A stretch of DNA of 64,000 nt from an uncultured Mycoplasmatota bacterium (lineage in GTDB: Bacteria; Bacillota_I; Bacilli_A; RF39; UBA660): NCBI GenBank assembly GCA_900554315.1, contig USGP01000003.1, positions 27,775 to 91,774 of the forward strand. The letters are read 5' to 3'. Below are positions 55,686 to 64,000 of the stretch, in pieces; positions within the stretch are counted from its first letter, which is position 1, and each line of letters opens with the position of its first letter. Made by a program: the position numbers and the translations under genes. The notes under the pieces were generated by a model. It saw nothing but the letters and a program-made list of their open reading frames with translations. It was not told the origin of the DNA and ran no database searches.

Positions 55686-58505
55686 TTATTGATTTAATAT
55701 TTTCTTTAAAAATTGGCCCGTATAAGACTCTTTGACTTGTGCTACCTGTTCAGGAGTACCAGTTGCAACTATAGTTCCACCTTCATCTCCACCTTCTGGT
55801 CCTAAGTCAATGATATAGTCTGCTACTTTAATGACATCTAGGTTATGTTCAATCACTACTACGGTATCTTTATTATCTACTATTTTCTGTAAAATTGCAA
55901 GTAAACGCTTGATATCGTCTGTATGTAGGCCTGTCGTTGGTTCGTCTAAGACAAATAATGTTTTTCCAGTAGCTTTCTTTTGTAATTCTTTAGCAAGTTT
56001 AACACGTTCAGCTTCTCCTCCAGATAGTGTTGGAGCTGGTTGTCCTAGTTTTATATATCCTAAACCAACATCTTCCAATACTTGTAATTTATTTTTAATT
56101 TTTGGTACATTTTCAAAAAATTCTAATGCTTCTGATACTCTCATGTCTAATACTTCGGCAATATTTTTTCCTTTATATTTTATGTTTAATGTTTCTCTAT
56201 TATACCTAGTTCCATGGCATACTTCACATGGTACATAAACATCTGGTAAAAAATGCATTTCAATTTTTTTAACACCGTCTCCTCTACACGCTTCACAACG
56301 TCCACCTTTCACATTAAATGAGAATCTATTTTTTTCAAATCCATACATTTTGGCTTCTTTGGTGGTTGTAAACAATGTTCTTATATCATCGAATACACCT
56401 GTATAAGTTGCAGGATTTGATCTTGGAGTTCTTCCGATTGGATTTTGAGAGATAGCTACCAATTTATCAATGTTATCTAATCCTAATATTTTTTTGAATT
56501 TTCCTGGTTTTTCTTTAGAATTATATAATTTATTGGCAACTGCTTTACAAAGTATTTCATTAATTAAACTACTTTTTCCACTTCCAGATACTCCAGTTAC
56601 ACATGTAAATGTTCCTAGAGGAATATCTACATCAATATTTTTCAAATTATGTTCTGCGGCGCCTTTAATTTTTAGGAATTTTTTATTGCCTTTTCTTCTT
56701 GTTTGTGGAATTTCAATTCTTTTTTTACCACTTAAGTATTGTCCTGTTAAACTGTTTTCATTTTTCATTACTTCTTCTGGAGTTCCTGCTGCAACAATTT
56801 GTCCACCATGATCTCCGGCACCTGGTCCGATATCTACAAGATAATCACAAGCTAGCATAGTATCTGTATCATGTTCTACTACAATTAAGGTATTACCTAA
56901 ATCTCTCATTTCTAACATGGAATTAATAAGCTTTTCGTTATCTCTTTGATGTAATCCAATACTTGGTTCATCTAGAACATATAATACTCCTGTTAAATGT
57001 GAACCAATTTGTGTTGCTAAACGAATACGTTGTGCTTCTCCACCGGATAATGTTCCTGCACTTCTGCTTAGTGTCAAATATTCAAGTCCTACATTTGCTA
57101 AAAAATGTAATCTATCTTGTACTTCTTTCATTACTAATTTGGCAATTTCCTTTTTCTCTTCTGATAGTTTTAAATTATCAAAGAAAGGGATTAATTCTTT
57201 AATACTCATTTCAGTTACTTCAAAAATGTTTTTTCCACCTAGTTTTACAGATAACACATCATCTTTTAATCTGGCACCGTGACAAGTTTCACAAGTATGT
57301 TCTACCATATAGTTTTCTAACCATTCTCTGATCCATGTAGAACTTGTTTCCATATATCTTCTTTCTAAATTATTGACAATTCCTTCATAAAAGTCTCTAG
57401 AATTATATTTATTACCGCTTTTAGATGAATATTGGAAATGTATAATTTCGTCTGATCCATAAAGAATTACATTTTGTTGTTTTTTTGTTAAACTTTTCCA
57501 AGGTTTGGTCATGTCTATTTTATAATGTTTGCAGACACATTCTAATTTTTTATAATCGATTCCTTCAGGATCATCCGTTAATGTCTTAATACATCCTTTT
57601 GCGATTGACTTGTCTTTGTCTGGTATTAATAAGTCAGCATCAATCTGCAACTTTACTCCAAGGCCTTTACAGTCTGGGCATGCTCCATATGGGGCATTAA
57701 AACTGAATATTCTTGGTTCTAGTTCTGGTAAAGAAAATTCACAATAAGGGCAAGCAAATGATTCCGATAACACAATTTCCTTTTTATTTTCTCCTAATAT
57801 TTGAATTACAACTTTACCTTCTGATAACTTTGTTGCTCCTTCTATCGCTTCGAATAATCTAGATCTAGATCCTTCTTTAATAATTAATCTATCTATTACA
57901 ACTTCGATTTTGTGTTTTTTATTTTTATCTAAAATAATTTCATCAGATAGGTCCATCATTTCGTCATCAACACGAACTCGAATATATCCTTCTTTTCTTA
58001 AATGTTCTAGCAAATCCTTTTGAGTTCCTTTTTCTCCATGTACTACTGGAGACATAATAATAATTTTGGTACCTTCTGGATATTCTAATACTTTATTTGT
58101 CATCTCTTCTACACTTTGACTTGTAATTGGAATATGATGGTTAGGACAATATGGTACTCCTACTCTTGCAAATATTAATCTTAGATAATCATATATTTCT
58201 GTTACAGTTCCAACAGTTGATCTGGGATTGTTATTCGTTGTTTTTTGATCAATACTAATAGCAGGAGATAACCCTTCGATACTATCTACATCTGGCTTTT
58301 CACTTCCGCCTAAAAATTGTCTGGCATATGCAGATAAACTTTCCACATACCTTCTTTGTCCTTCTGCATAGATTGTGTCAAAAGCAAGACTACTTTTTCC
58401 ACTTCCTGATACCCCAGTCATAACAATAAACTTATTCTTTGGTAATTCTATATCTACATTTTTTAAATTATTTTCTCTTGCGCCTTTTACTATAATTTTA
58501 TCCAT
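55686..58505 (-). CDS. uvrA: Excinuclease ABC subunit A
   Basis: This is a 939-aa protein from ATG 58505 (GGCAGGTGAAG upstream). It has two ABC ATPase modules, with P-loops TGVSGSGKSSLAFDT near residue 28 and TGVSGSGKSSLINE near 635, signatures LSGGEAQRIRLA and LSGGEAERVKLA, and three Cys-rich zinc sites (CPYCEF ... CPDCKG; CETCHG; CEACRGDG ... CEVCHG). It recognises lesions for nucleotide excision repair. Confidence 0.98.
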   Translation of the reverse strand: MDKIIVKGARENNLKNVDIELPKNKFIVMTGVSGSGKSSLAFDTIYAEGQRRYVESLSAYARQFLGGSEKPDVDSIEGLSPAISIDQKTTNNNPRSTVGTVTEIYDYLRLIFARVGVPYCPNHHIPITSQSVEEMTNKVLEYPEGTKIIIMSPVVHGEKGTQKDLLEHLRKEGYIRVRVDDEMMDLSDEIILDKNKKHKIEVVIDRLIIKEGSRSRLFEAIEGATKLSEGKVVIQILGENKKEIVLSESFACPYCEFSLPELEPRIFSFNAPYGACPDCKGLGVKLQIDADLLIPDKDKSIAKGCIKTLTDDPEGIDYKKLECVCKHYKIDMTKPWKSLTKKQQNVILYGSDEIIHFQYSSKSGNKYNSRDFYEGIVNNLERRYMETSSTWIREWLENYMVEHTCETCHGARLKDDVLSVKLGGKNIFEVTEMSIKELIPFFDNLKLSEEKKEIAKLVMKEVQDRLHFLANVGLEYLTLSRSAGTLSGGEAQRIRLATQIGSHLTGVLYVLDEPSIGLHQRDNEKLINSMLEMRDLGNTLIVVEHDTDTMLACDYLVDIGPGAGDHGGQIVAAGTPEEVMKNENSLTGQYLSGKKRIEIPQTRRKGNKKFLKIKGAAEHNLKNIDVDIPLGTFTCVTGVSGSGKSSLINEILCKAVANKLYNSKEKPGKFKKILGLDNIDKLVAISQNPIGRTPRSNPATYTGVFDDIRTLFTTTKEAKMYGFEKNRFSFNVKGGRCEACRGDGVKKIEMHFLPDVYVPCEVCHGTRYNRETLNIKYKGKNIAEVLDMRVSEALEFFENVPKIKNKLQVLEDVGLGYIKLGQPAPTLSGGEAERVKLAKELQKKATGKTLFVLDEPTTGLHTDDIKRLLAILQKIVDNKDTVVVIEHNLDVIKVADYIIDLGPEGGDEGGTIVATGTPEQVAQVKESYTGQFLKKILNQ

Positions 58506-58523
58506 ATACTTCACCTGCCACAT

Positions 58524-58532
58524 ATTATACCA
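58524..58532 (-). promoter_or_regulatory. Extended -10 promoter of uvrA
   Basis: Minus-strand TGG-TATAAT, 19 bases upstream of the ATG. A TTGAGT lies 20 bp further up, which is suboptimal spacing. Confidence 0.5.
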
Positions 58533-58609
58533 TATTTTTTATTTTTTTTACTCAAGCTTTGCATTAATATTTTATAGCAAAAACATTTGTTCGTCAATCG
58601 AACAAAAAA

Positions 58610-58634
58610 AACAATTATTTTTATAATAACTGTT
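58610..58634 (-). terminator. Terminator of the metallopeptidase gene
   Basis: Stem AACAGTTATT / AATAATTGTT (one G-U pair) on the minus strand followed by T8. A separate hairpin TTTGTTCG / CGAACAAA lies at 58586-58606. Confidence 0.65.
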
Positions 58635-58641
58635 TCTCTTC

Positions 58642-60573
58642 TTAGCCAACTTTTTTTACACTAGTATTCTCTTCCATTCGTCCTATATTTCTTTCGCTAT
58701 TCATTAGCATATCGCTTAGTTGACTATTTATATGTGGTATACTAGATTCTTGTGAGAATCCCTGATTAATTTGATTTCTATTATTTGAATTTTTTCTATT
58801 TAGATAGCTTATTGTATATTTGGCTAGATAAGTTAAAACCTTGTTATCTGATTGTTGATATCTCATCATTTGTTTATTAATTAATCCCATATTTGGTCTT
58901 TCTATATTTTCTAACATTTCTACATAATAATATCCTATAAAAAAGTTATATAAGCTATCTACGTATGATTGGTCAAAATAATCATATCTTTTCTTTGCTG
59001 CTTCTAGTATTGTTGAAAATTTCATTAGTTGTTGGGAGCATTCTATAAAATACCTATTATATACTCCATTTAAGCTTTCTTTTATATTACATCGTGAGCA
59101 CGTTTCATTAAATGTATTTAAATCTGTCTTTTTTAAATCTCGCATGGTTAGTGCATTATAGTGAGGAACTTGTACTAAATTTTCTATTAGATTATTTACT
59201 TGTCTAGCAGTATATTTTCCACTATTTATAGCAGCTATTGCTACTTGTTCTGGAATATTGTTTAGAATAAAATTGCAAAATTCTCTTCCTGCAGGGGTTG
59301 GAGTAATTACATTATTAAAAAGGTAGTCTATGTTTATTTGTCCAGAAGTAGTCATCATTGCTGCAAGATGAGGGTACTGTTGCAGACTCTCAGGATTTAT
59401 TTTGATTGCTTCTAATAAGCGTTTTATATCATAATCAATATATCTATACAATCTTTGAGTAGTAGGATCTATTTTTACAGAAAAAGATCTTCTGCAATTT
59501 ACGGCTTGTGCATTCTTAAAACATTTTGTCATTAATTCTTGTTTATCTTTTCCTTTATAATATTTCGATAGAAACTGTCTTGTTTTCTTCCATCCTCTTT
59601 CATCTGCATCAATTTCTATTTCGTCACTATCGTGGTTCCTTCCATAATCATTAAAAGTACTTCGTAGCATCAGATTTAATTCATAGGCTGCGCCTTCAAA
59701 GCTTTCTTCATTTTTTGTTTGTACTTCCTGTCTTTGATGGGATAATTCATGGTTCTCTACAAATAGTAAAAAGATTAAATCTTTTTCTTGATAAGTTCTT
59801 GAGCTGTTAGCAGAAGCAGAAGAATTCAATTTTATAGAATTAATGATATTATAGTCAAAACAAGTATATCCATATAGGCCCATGCTATGTGCCCAGTTGA
59901 TTGGATTTCCTCGATCTTTTCCTCCAATAAATGTTCTAGCATTTTCTGTTCCTTCTTTATAATAATGTGGTAAAAAGGAAAGAATGGCAGATACTATTGC
60001 TGGTGTTGGTTTAATAGAATCTAGATGACTAAATATATAATTTATATATGTTTCATATTTTCCACTTTTAAAGTCTTTGACATTATCTAGATAAATACTC
60101 ACTAAGGATAACTCTTCTGATGTTACTATTGCATTTTCTTCTAACTTTTTGAAAATTCTATCATATATTCTTTGGTTATATTCACGATGACTTTTTAATA
60201 CATTGTTGGGATATATTTTGTTTAATGTTTGTTCATCTAAATAATTAAAGACAATATTAATATTTGGCTCTATATATAATGCTGTTCCCATATATTTTTC
60301 TTTGTTTTGTTGCACAACTCTTTTCAAATATTGTGCATAATTTTTAAAATCTTCTGTTTCTATAAACCTTTTATCTTGGGCAATTCTCATTGCCACGTAA
60401 TGATCTAGTGATTCTTTTAAAGCTAAATAGAAAACATCGGCATCTTCACTATATTTGGCTAGATATTCTTTTTCTAACATATTTAATAACTTAGGATTCT
60501 CTAATATCTCTCGATATCTTTTGTCACTTGGATAATTTGCTCTAAAGCTATTGATATAACTCCAATTATACAT
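58642..60573 (-). CDS. Predicted zinc metallopeptidase, otherwise uncharacterised
   Basis: This 643-aa protein has no signal peptide or obvious membrane span. The metal motif H-E-L-S-H occupies residues 275-279, within VENHELSHQRQE. About 40 residues later, EIEIDADERGW (318-328) fits the third-ligand motif of gluzincins (ExxAD-like). The rest is helical. A CSRC pair lies near residue 485, and the last 60 residues are Asn/Gln-rich. No known family is recognised. It sits between uvrA and a radical SAM gene; the function is unknown. Confidence 0.7.
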   Translation of the reverse strand: MYNWSYINSFRANYPSDKRYREILENPKLLNMLEKEYLAKYSEDADVFYLALKESLDHYVAMRIAQDKRFIETEDFKNYAQYLKRVVQQNKEKYMGTALYIEPNINIVFNYLDEQTLNKIYPNNVLKSHREYNQRIYDRIFKKLEENAIVTSEELSLVSIYLDNVKDFKSGKYETYINYIFSHLDSIKPTPAIVSAILSFLPHYYKEGTENARTFIGGKDRGNPINWAHSMGLYGYTCFDYNIINSIKLNSSASANSSRTYQEKDLIFLLFVENHELSHQRQEVQTKNEESFEGAAYELNLMLRSTFNDYGRNHDSDEIEIDADERGWKKTRQFLSKYYKGKDKQELMTKCFKNAQAVNCRRSFSVKIDPTTQRLYRYIDYDIKRLLEAIKINPESLQQYPHLAAMMTTSGQINIDYLFNNVITPTPAGREFCNFILNNIPEQVAIAAINSGKYTARQVNNLIENLVQVPHYNALTMRDLKKTDLNTFNETCSRCNIKESLNGVYNRYFIECSQQLMKFSTILEAAKKRYDYFDQSYVDSLYNFFIGYYYVEMLENIERPNMGLINKQMMRYQQSDNKVLTYLAKYTISYLNRKNSNNRNQINQGFSQESSIPHINSQLSDMLMNSERNIGRMEENTSVKKVG

Positions 60574-60632
60574 GTACTATCACCCTACTTTTAGATAAGT
60601 ATATCATATTGGTTTATTGCACTGAATAGTAA

Positions 60633-61466
60633 TTATCGATTTTTCGATTTAAAAGTACAGGATTTGCATAACTCTTCACACGGTTTTCTATCCTGAAAAG
60701 ATTTTTTTAGTTTTTTATATCTTTCCTTCTTTTGAATTTCTTCTATTGATTCATTAAATATATTTCCTAAATTAATAATACCATCACTATCAAGACAACA
60801 TGGTACTACTGTTCCATCTGCTAAAATTGCAAGTTGTGTTTTTAACGCATGACAATATCCACAGCTTTTGTGACTTGTAATTTCTGGCCATTTGAACTCA
60901 TTATCTTTATCCACATATATTGTGGAAGAAATTTTTACGTTATTTTCTGTTTTTAATTTTTCCACTGTTTCTGTGGATAAATTATAATACATTTTTAGCT
61001 TTTCCACTGTTTTTGTGGACTTTTTATCTAACTTATTATCTTTTAATGTCCATAACCTGTAAATAATCACAGTATCTGGGGATAGCTTCTCTACATTTTT
61101 AAATATTTCTTCTTCATAGTTTGGAATATTTTGTTCACAATGGAGAGAAAAATTTATCTTATGTAAGGATTTACAGTCTTTTAATTTTTCTACTAACTTG
61201 GGAAATAGAATTCCGTTTGTTGTTAGATTTACATTTAAATTATATTTTTCTGCCAGTTTTAAAAAATCAATTATTTTAGGATGAAGTAATGGTTCACCTT
61301 TGACATGAAGATAGATAACTTTTGTTACTTTTGATACTTCTTTTAGAATATGTTCAAACTCCTCTTCGGTCATAAATCGTTTTTCTTTTTTTATAGGTGA
61401 ACAGAAAGAACAATTTAGATTACAGTTATTGGTAATTTCAATATAAACTTTTTTATACTTGTCCAT
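60633..61466 (-). CDS. Radical SAM/SPASM-domain protein
   Basis: This 277-aa protein has the cluster motif CNLNCSFC near residues 15-22 (Cx3Cx2C), a GEP motif (LHVKGEPLLHP) and LTTNG. The SPASM-type C-terminus has CGYCHAL, PCCLDSDG, then CEELCKSC, coordinating auxiliary Fe-S. Such enzymes often modify peptides (RiPPs) or act as sulfatase maturases, but no precursor peptide is evident. The middle contains an imperfect repeat, STKTVEKLK / STETVEKLK, generated by palindromic DNA repeats. It is 1 bp after uvrB. Confidence 0.85.
   Translation of the reverse strand: MDKYKKVYIEITNNCNLNCSFCSPIKKEKRFMTEEEFEHILKEVSKVTKVIYLHVKGEPLLHPKIIDFLKLAEKYNLNVNLTTNGILFPKLVEKLKDCKSLHKINFSLHCEQNIPNYEEEIFKNVEKLSPDTVIIYRLWTLKDNKLDKKSTKTVEKLKMYYNLSTETVEKLKTENNVKISSTIYVDKDNEFKWPEITSHKSCGYCHALKTQLAILADGTVVPCCLDSDGIINLGNIFNESIEEIQKKERYKKLKKSFQDRKPCEELCKSCTFKSKNR
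60910..60926. repeat. Dispersed interrupted palindrome, copy 4 (TCCAC-ATATATT-GTGGA)
   Basis: It overlaps a perfect DnaA-box sequence TTATCCACA at 60907-60915 (+ strand). Confidence 0.65.
60961..60977. repeat. Dispersed interrupted palindrome, copy 5 (TCCAC-TGTTTCT-GTGGA)
   Basis: It overlaps a perfect DnaA box in minus orientation (TGTGGATAA, 60972-60980). The core matches copy 1 at 16 of 17 bases. Confidence 0.7.
61003..61019. repeat. Dispersed interrupted palindrome, copy 6 (TCCAC-TGTTTTT-GTGGA)
   Basis: It lies 42 bp (14 codons) from copy 5 and encodes STKTVE, matching STETVE of copy 5. Confidence 0.7.
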
Positions 61467-61467
61467 A

Positions 61468-63420
61468 TTAATTATTTGATTTCATTTCAAATAAGATATC
61501 ACGTAATTCCATTGCTCTTTCAAAGTCAAGGGCTTTGGCAGCTTCTCGCATTTCTTGCTCAATCGCTTCTGTGGTTTTGGCCAATTCTTTCTTCGTCATC
61601 TTCTTTGGCTTTTCAGCGGCTTTTTCATCGACGTTACTAATTACTTCTCTTATTTCCTTTTGAATTGTTTTTGGAACAATACCATGTTCTTTATTATATT
61701 CTTCTTGAATTTTTCTACGTCTAGCAGTTTCTTCGATTGTTTCTTTCATAGAATCTGTTATCTTATCTCCATACATAATAACGTGTCCATTGGCATTTCT
61801 GGCACAACGTCCTACAGTTTGAATTAAACTTCTGGTACTACGTAAGAATCCTTCTTTATCAGCATCTAATATTGCAATTAAGGATACTTCTGGTATATCA
61901 ATTCCTTCACGCAATAGATTGATTCCAACTACAACATCATATTTTCCAACACGTAAATCATGAATAATTTGAAGACGTTCTAGTGTCTTAATTTCTGAAT
62001 GAAGATAAGCTACCTTGATGTCTAATTCTTTTAGGTAATTTGTTAGCTCTTCTGACATACGAATCGTTAATGTTGTTACTAATACTCTTTCATTTTTTTC
62101 AATTCTATCTCTAATTTCTCCAACTAGGTCATCAATTTGACCTTCTGTTTTTCTTACTTCTATTGTTGGATCTAAAAGTCCTGTCGGTCTAATAATTTGC
62201 TCTACATATTTTCCACATGTATGTTCTAATTCCAAATCTCCTGGTGTTGCAGATACATAGATTGCTTGATTTATCTTTTTTTCAAATTCATCATATTTTA
62301 ATGGTCTGTTATCTAATGCACTCGGAAGACGAAATCCATATTCCACAAGATTCATTTTTCTAGCTCTATCTCCATTGTACATACCTCTTACCTGTGGGAG
62401 AGTTACATGAGATTCATCTACTACTAATAAGTAATCTTTAGGAAAGAAATCCATTAAGGTTGTTGGTGTTTCTCCTTTTTTCCTTCCTGCCATTGGAGCA
62501 GAATAGTTTTCAATACCAGAACAAAAGCCTGTTTCTTCTAACATTTCAATATCATAATTTGTTCTTTGCTCTAAACGTTCTGCTGCTAATAATTTGTTAT
62601 TTTCTTTTAACTCTTTTAATCTTTCTTGTAATTCTTCTTTGATTCGTTTGATTCCTGCATGTAATCTTTCATCACTTACAACAAAGTGACTAGCTGGAAA
62701 TAGACTAACATTCTTTTTATTAGAAATAATTGCTCCTGTTAATGTGTCAATCTCACTTATTCTATCGATTTCATTACCGAAAAATTCTATTCTATATCCT
62801 GTTGTATTTTGGTTAGCTGGAATTATTTCTACAATATCTCCTCTAACTCTAAAAGTTCCTCTTTTAAAATCTAAATCATTTCTTTCATATAACATTTCTA
62901 CTAGTTTTGCTAACATCTCATTCCTATCCATTTCTTCTCCAACAGATAGTGTTAACATTTTGCTCTTATATTCTTCTACTTCTCCGATACCATATATACA
63001 TGATACACTAGCAACTACAATTACATCATCTCTTGATAATAAACTACTAGTGGCAGCATGACGAAGTTCATCTATTTCATCATTTATGGAAGAATCTTTT
63101 TCAATATAAGTATCAGTAGATGGAACATAGGCTTCTGGTTGATAATAGTCATAGTATGAAACAAAATATTCTACTTTATTTTCTGGGAACAACTCTTTTA
63201 ATTCAGAATATAATTGGCCGGCTAATGTTTTGTTATGGGCTAATACTAACGTTGGTTTATTTACTTCAGCTATGACATTAGCAATTGTAAATGTTTTTCC
63301 TGTTCCGGTTGCTCCTAATAAAACTTGTTCTTTTTTTCCTTGTTTAATTCCTTCTACCAATTCATGAATGGCTTCTGGTTGATCTCCGCTAGGTTTAAAT
63401 TTTGAATGAATTTTAAACAT
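61468..63420 (-). CDS. uvrB: Excinuclease ABC subunit B
   Basis: This 650-aa protein has the P-loop [16 protein letters not shown] near residue 36, the beta-hairpin region [23 protein letters not shown], helicase motifs ([39 protein letters not shown]) and a C-terminal UVR domain ([21 protein letters not shown]) that binds UvrC. It heads the uvrB, radical SAM, metallopeptidase, uvrA series. Confidence 0.98.
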   Translation of the reverse strand: MFKIHSKFKPSGDQPEAIHELVEGIKQGKKEQVLLGATGTGKTFTIANVIAEVNKPTLVLAHNKTLAGQLYSELKELFPENKVEYFVSYYDYYQPEAYVPSTDTYIEKDSSINDEIDELRHAATSSLLSRDDVIVVASVSCIYGIGEVEEYKSKMLTLSVGEEMDRNEMLAKLVEMLYERNDLDFKRGTFRVRGDIVEIIPANQNTTGYRIEFFGNEIDRISEIDTLTGAIISNKKNVSLFPASHFVVSDERLHAGIKRIKEELQERLKELKENNKLLAAERLEQRTNYDIEMLEETGFCSGIENYSAPMAGRKKGETPTTLMDFFPKDYLLVVDESHVTLPQVRGMYNGDRARKMNLVEYGFRLPSALDNRPLKYDEFEKKINQAIYVSATPGDLELEHTCGKYVEQIIRPTGLLDPTIEVRKTEGQIDDLVGEIRDRIEKNERVLVTTLTIRMSEELTNYLKELDIKVAYLHSEIKTLERLQIIHDLRVGKYDVVVGINLLREGIDIPEVSLIAILDADKEGFLRSTRSLIQTVGRCARNANGHVIMYGDKITDSMKETIEETARRRKIQEEYNKEHGIVPKTIQKEIREVISNVDEKAAEKPKKMTKKELAKTTEAIEQEMREAAKALDFERAMELRDILFEMKSNN

Positions 63421-63543
63421 GATTTATACCTCCTTTATTATGTTGGCCAAATTTAGTAATTTTATATTTTATCTCTCGGAAATATTCTAGCATTTATTAC
63501 ATAATAAAACAAGAAATCGATAACTCTTTCTTTATTTAAGTAC

Positions 63544-63572
63544 TTTACATTTTTTGTCTTTTTATCTATAAT
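63544..63572 (+). promoter_or_regulatory. Promoter of the 63598 gene
   Basis: TTTACA (63544-63549), 17-bp spacer, TATAAT (63567-63572). It rules out the GTG/ATG at 63571 as the start. Confidence 0.75.
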
Positions 63573-63597
63573 GAAAGGACACGCAAGGAGGCGAATT

Positions 63598-63924
63598 ATG
63601 AATAATAGCAACAATGGTCGTGTTCAAGCAGAGTACGAATTGCTTTTAGTAGATGAAGATGTTAAAGAATTTCCTAATGATACTCAGTTATCTATTCATT
63701 CTAGATCTTTGGAATTTGTTCCAGAGTTAGATAGCTATGAATTAGGAGAATTCTTTAAAAGTAAATCAGAAATTTCTACATTATATGTTTCATATAATCC
63801 TGGAAAGTTGCAATTAGCACATGAATGTGGTATTGATACTTGTTTTTTAAATAATGGTATCAATGATATTGCTGATTTTGATAAGACTTATGAAATTCCA
63901 TATACTAAACGATTAGTAAAATAA
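63598..63924 (+). CDS. Uncharacterised small protein
   Basis: This is a 108-aa protein from ATG 63598, with AAGGAGG nine bases upstream. It begins NNSNNGRVQAEYELLLVDED, and is acidic with predicted alternating strands (SRSLEFVPELDSYELGEFF; ISTLYVSYNPGKLQLA). It has two Cys (GIDTCF) but no pair. No signal peptide, no family recognised. It diverges from uvrB, and a second IS copy begins right after it. Confidence 0.65.
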   Translation: MNNSNNGRVQAEYELLLVDEDVKEFPNDTQLSIHSRSLEFVPELDSYELGEFFKSKSEISTLYVSYNPGKLQLAHECGIDTCFLNNGINDIADFDKTYEIPYTKRLVK

Positions 63925-63936
63925 TAAAAACACTCT

Positions 63937-64000
63937 ATATGTATGTGAAGTTGTAAGATAAATGTAGACACAGAAAAACGTGTCTACATTTTTTTGTTAT
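63937..64000 (+). mobile_element. Left end of a second IS copy, continuing past the window
   Basis: From about 63937 the sequence resembles the region upstream of IS orfA near 17507-17560 (minus strand): GAAGT-x-x-T followed by ATAAATGTAGACA, a hairpin, then the same TGTCTACATTTTTTTGTTA-like stretch. Orientation implies orfA lies just beyond 64000 on the + strand. Confidence 0.55.
63960..63991 (+). terminator. IS-end hairpin acting as a terminator for the 63598 gene
   Basis: AAATGTAGACAC / GTGTCTACATTT, 8-nt loop, followed by a T run. Confidence 0.65.

Noticed and set aside
58586..58606. TTTGTTCG / CGAACAAA hairpin as a second terminator
   Set aside because: On the minus strand the T run precedes the hairpin instead of following it, so it does not fit a Rho-independent terminator. 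It may be an operator, but nothing supports that.
1..64000. Use of genetic code 4 (TGA as Trp), as in many Mollicutes
   Set aside because: Trp residues at conserved sites are TGG, and TGA ends genes in tight overlaps (3194-3197) and at dinB (34503), so TGA acts as a stop.
1..64000. CRISPR arrays, tRNA or rRNA genes
   Set aside because: I saw no regularly spaced direct repeats, no cloverleaf with a GTTC-type T-arm and no rRNA-like sequence in the spacers.

Overview
This window comes from a very AT-rich, low-GC Gram-positive bacterium. The organism is probably an uncultured member of the Bacilli / Erysipelotrichia / Mollicutes-related lineages. The evidence is the Firmicutes-type S10-spc-alpha ribosomal cluster without rpmD (L30), zinc-binding L36 and S14, a Spo0A response regulator, WhiA/YvcK, and two type VII secretion (T7SSb) loci. 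TGG encodes Trp and TGA is used as a stop (for example the ATGA overlap at 3194-3197 and the end of dinB at 34503), so the standard bacterial code fits. Most genes lie on the minus strand.

Layout. 1-2972: a cut-off Abi-like HEPN gene, a zinc-dependent phospholipase C-like protein and a degenerate SpoIID-domain protein. 2982-8226: T7SS locus 1 (essC, yukD-like and two very small helical genes). 8326-10839: PHP phosphoesterase, cell-wall amidase and ZIP metal transporter. 10881-18931 and on to 31724: one long ribosomal tract. It starts at the S10 promoter near 31850 and runs rpsJ to rplQ. It is followed by an IS3-family remnant, an SDR, two decayed ECF-type ATPases without ecfT, truA, two lineage-specific genes, and rplM-rpsI behind their own promoter and leader. 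31934-34448: four lineage-specific genes, two of them paralogues and one internally duplicated. 34503-42314: dinB, an XRE regulator, gpmI, an AAA/DUF4143 ATPase, spo0A, tpiA, a GNAT-like gene and pgk. 42389-49397: T7SS locus 2 (essC, yukD-like and six small helical WXG100-like genes), which lies exactly between pgk and gapA. 49508-55675: gapA, a uridine-kinase-like protein, clpP, whiA, yvcK and lgt. 55686-63420: uvrA and uvrB, separated by a predicted zinc metallopeptidase and a radical SAM/SPASM protein. 63598-64000: a small unknown gene and the start of a second IS copy.

How the parts relate. The housekeeping content is conventional: translation, Sec translocon, lower glycolysis, nucleotide excision repair and cell-envelope functions. 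The accessory content is concentrated in the T7SS loci and in small lineage-specific genes inserted between conserved operons. Two systems look reduced. The ECF ATPases have complementary broken sites and no transmembrane partner. The T7SS loci encode the EssC motor and YukD but no recognisable EssA, EssB or EsaA.

The most unexpected signal is a dispersed 17-bp interrupted palindrome, TCCAC-N7-GTGGA. It occurs six times and lies in different reading frames of unrelated genes. Three copies fall within about 110 bp of the radical SAM gene, where two of them contain perfect DnaA boxes.
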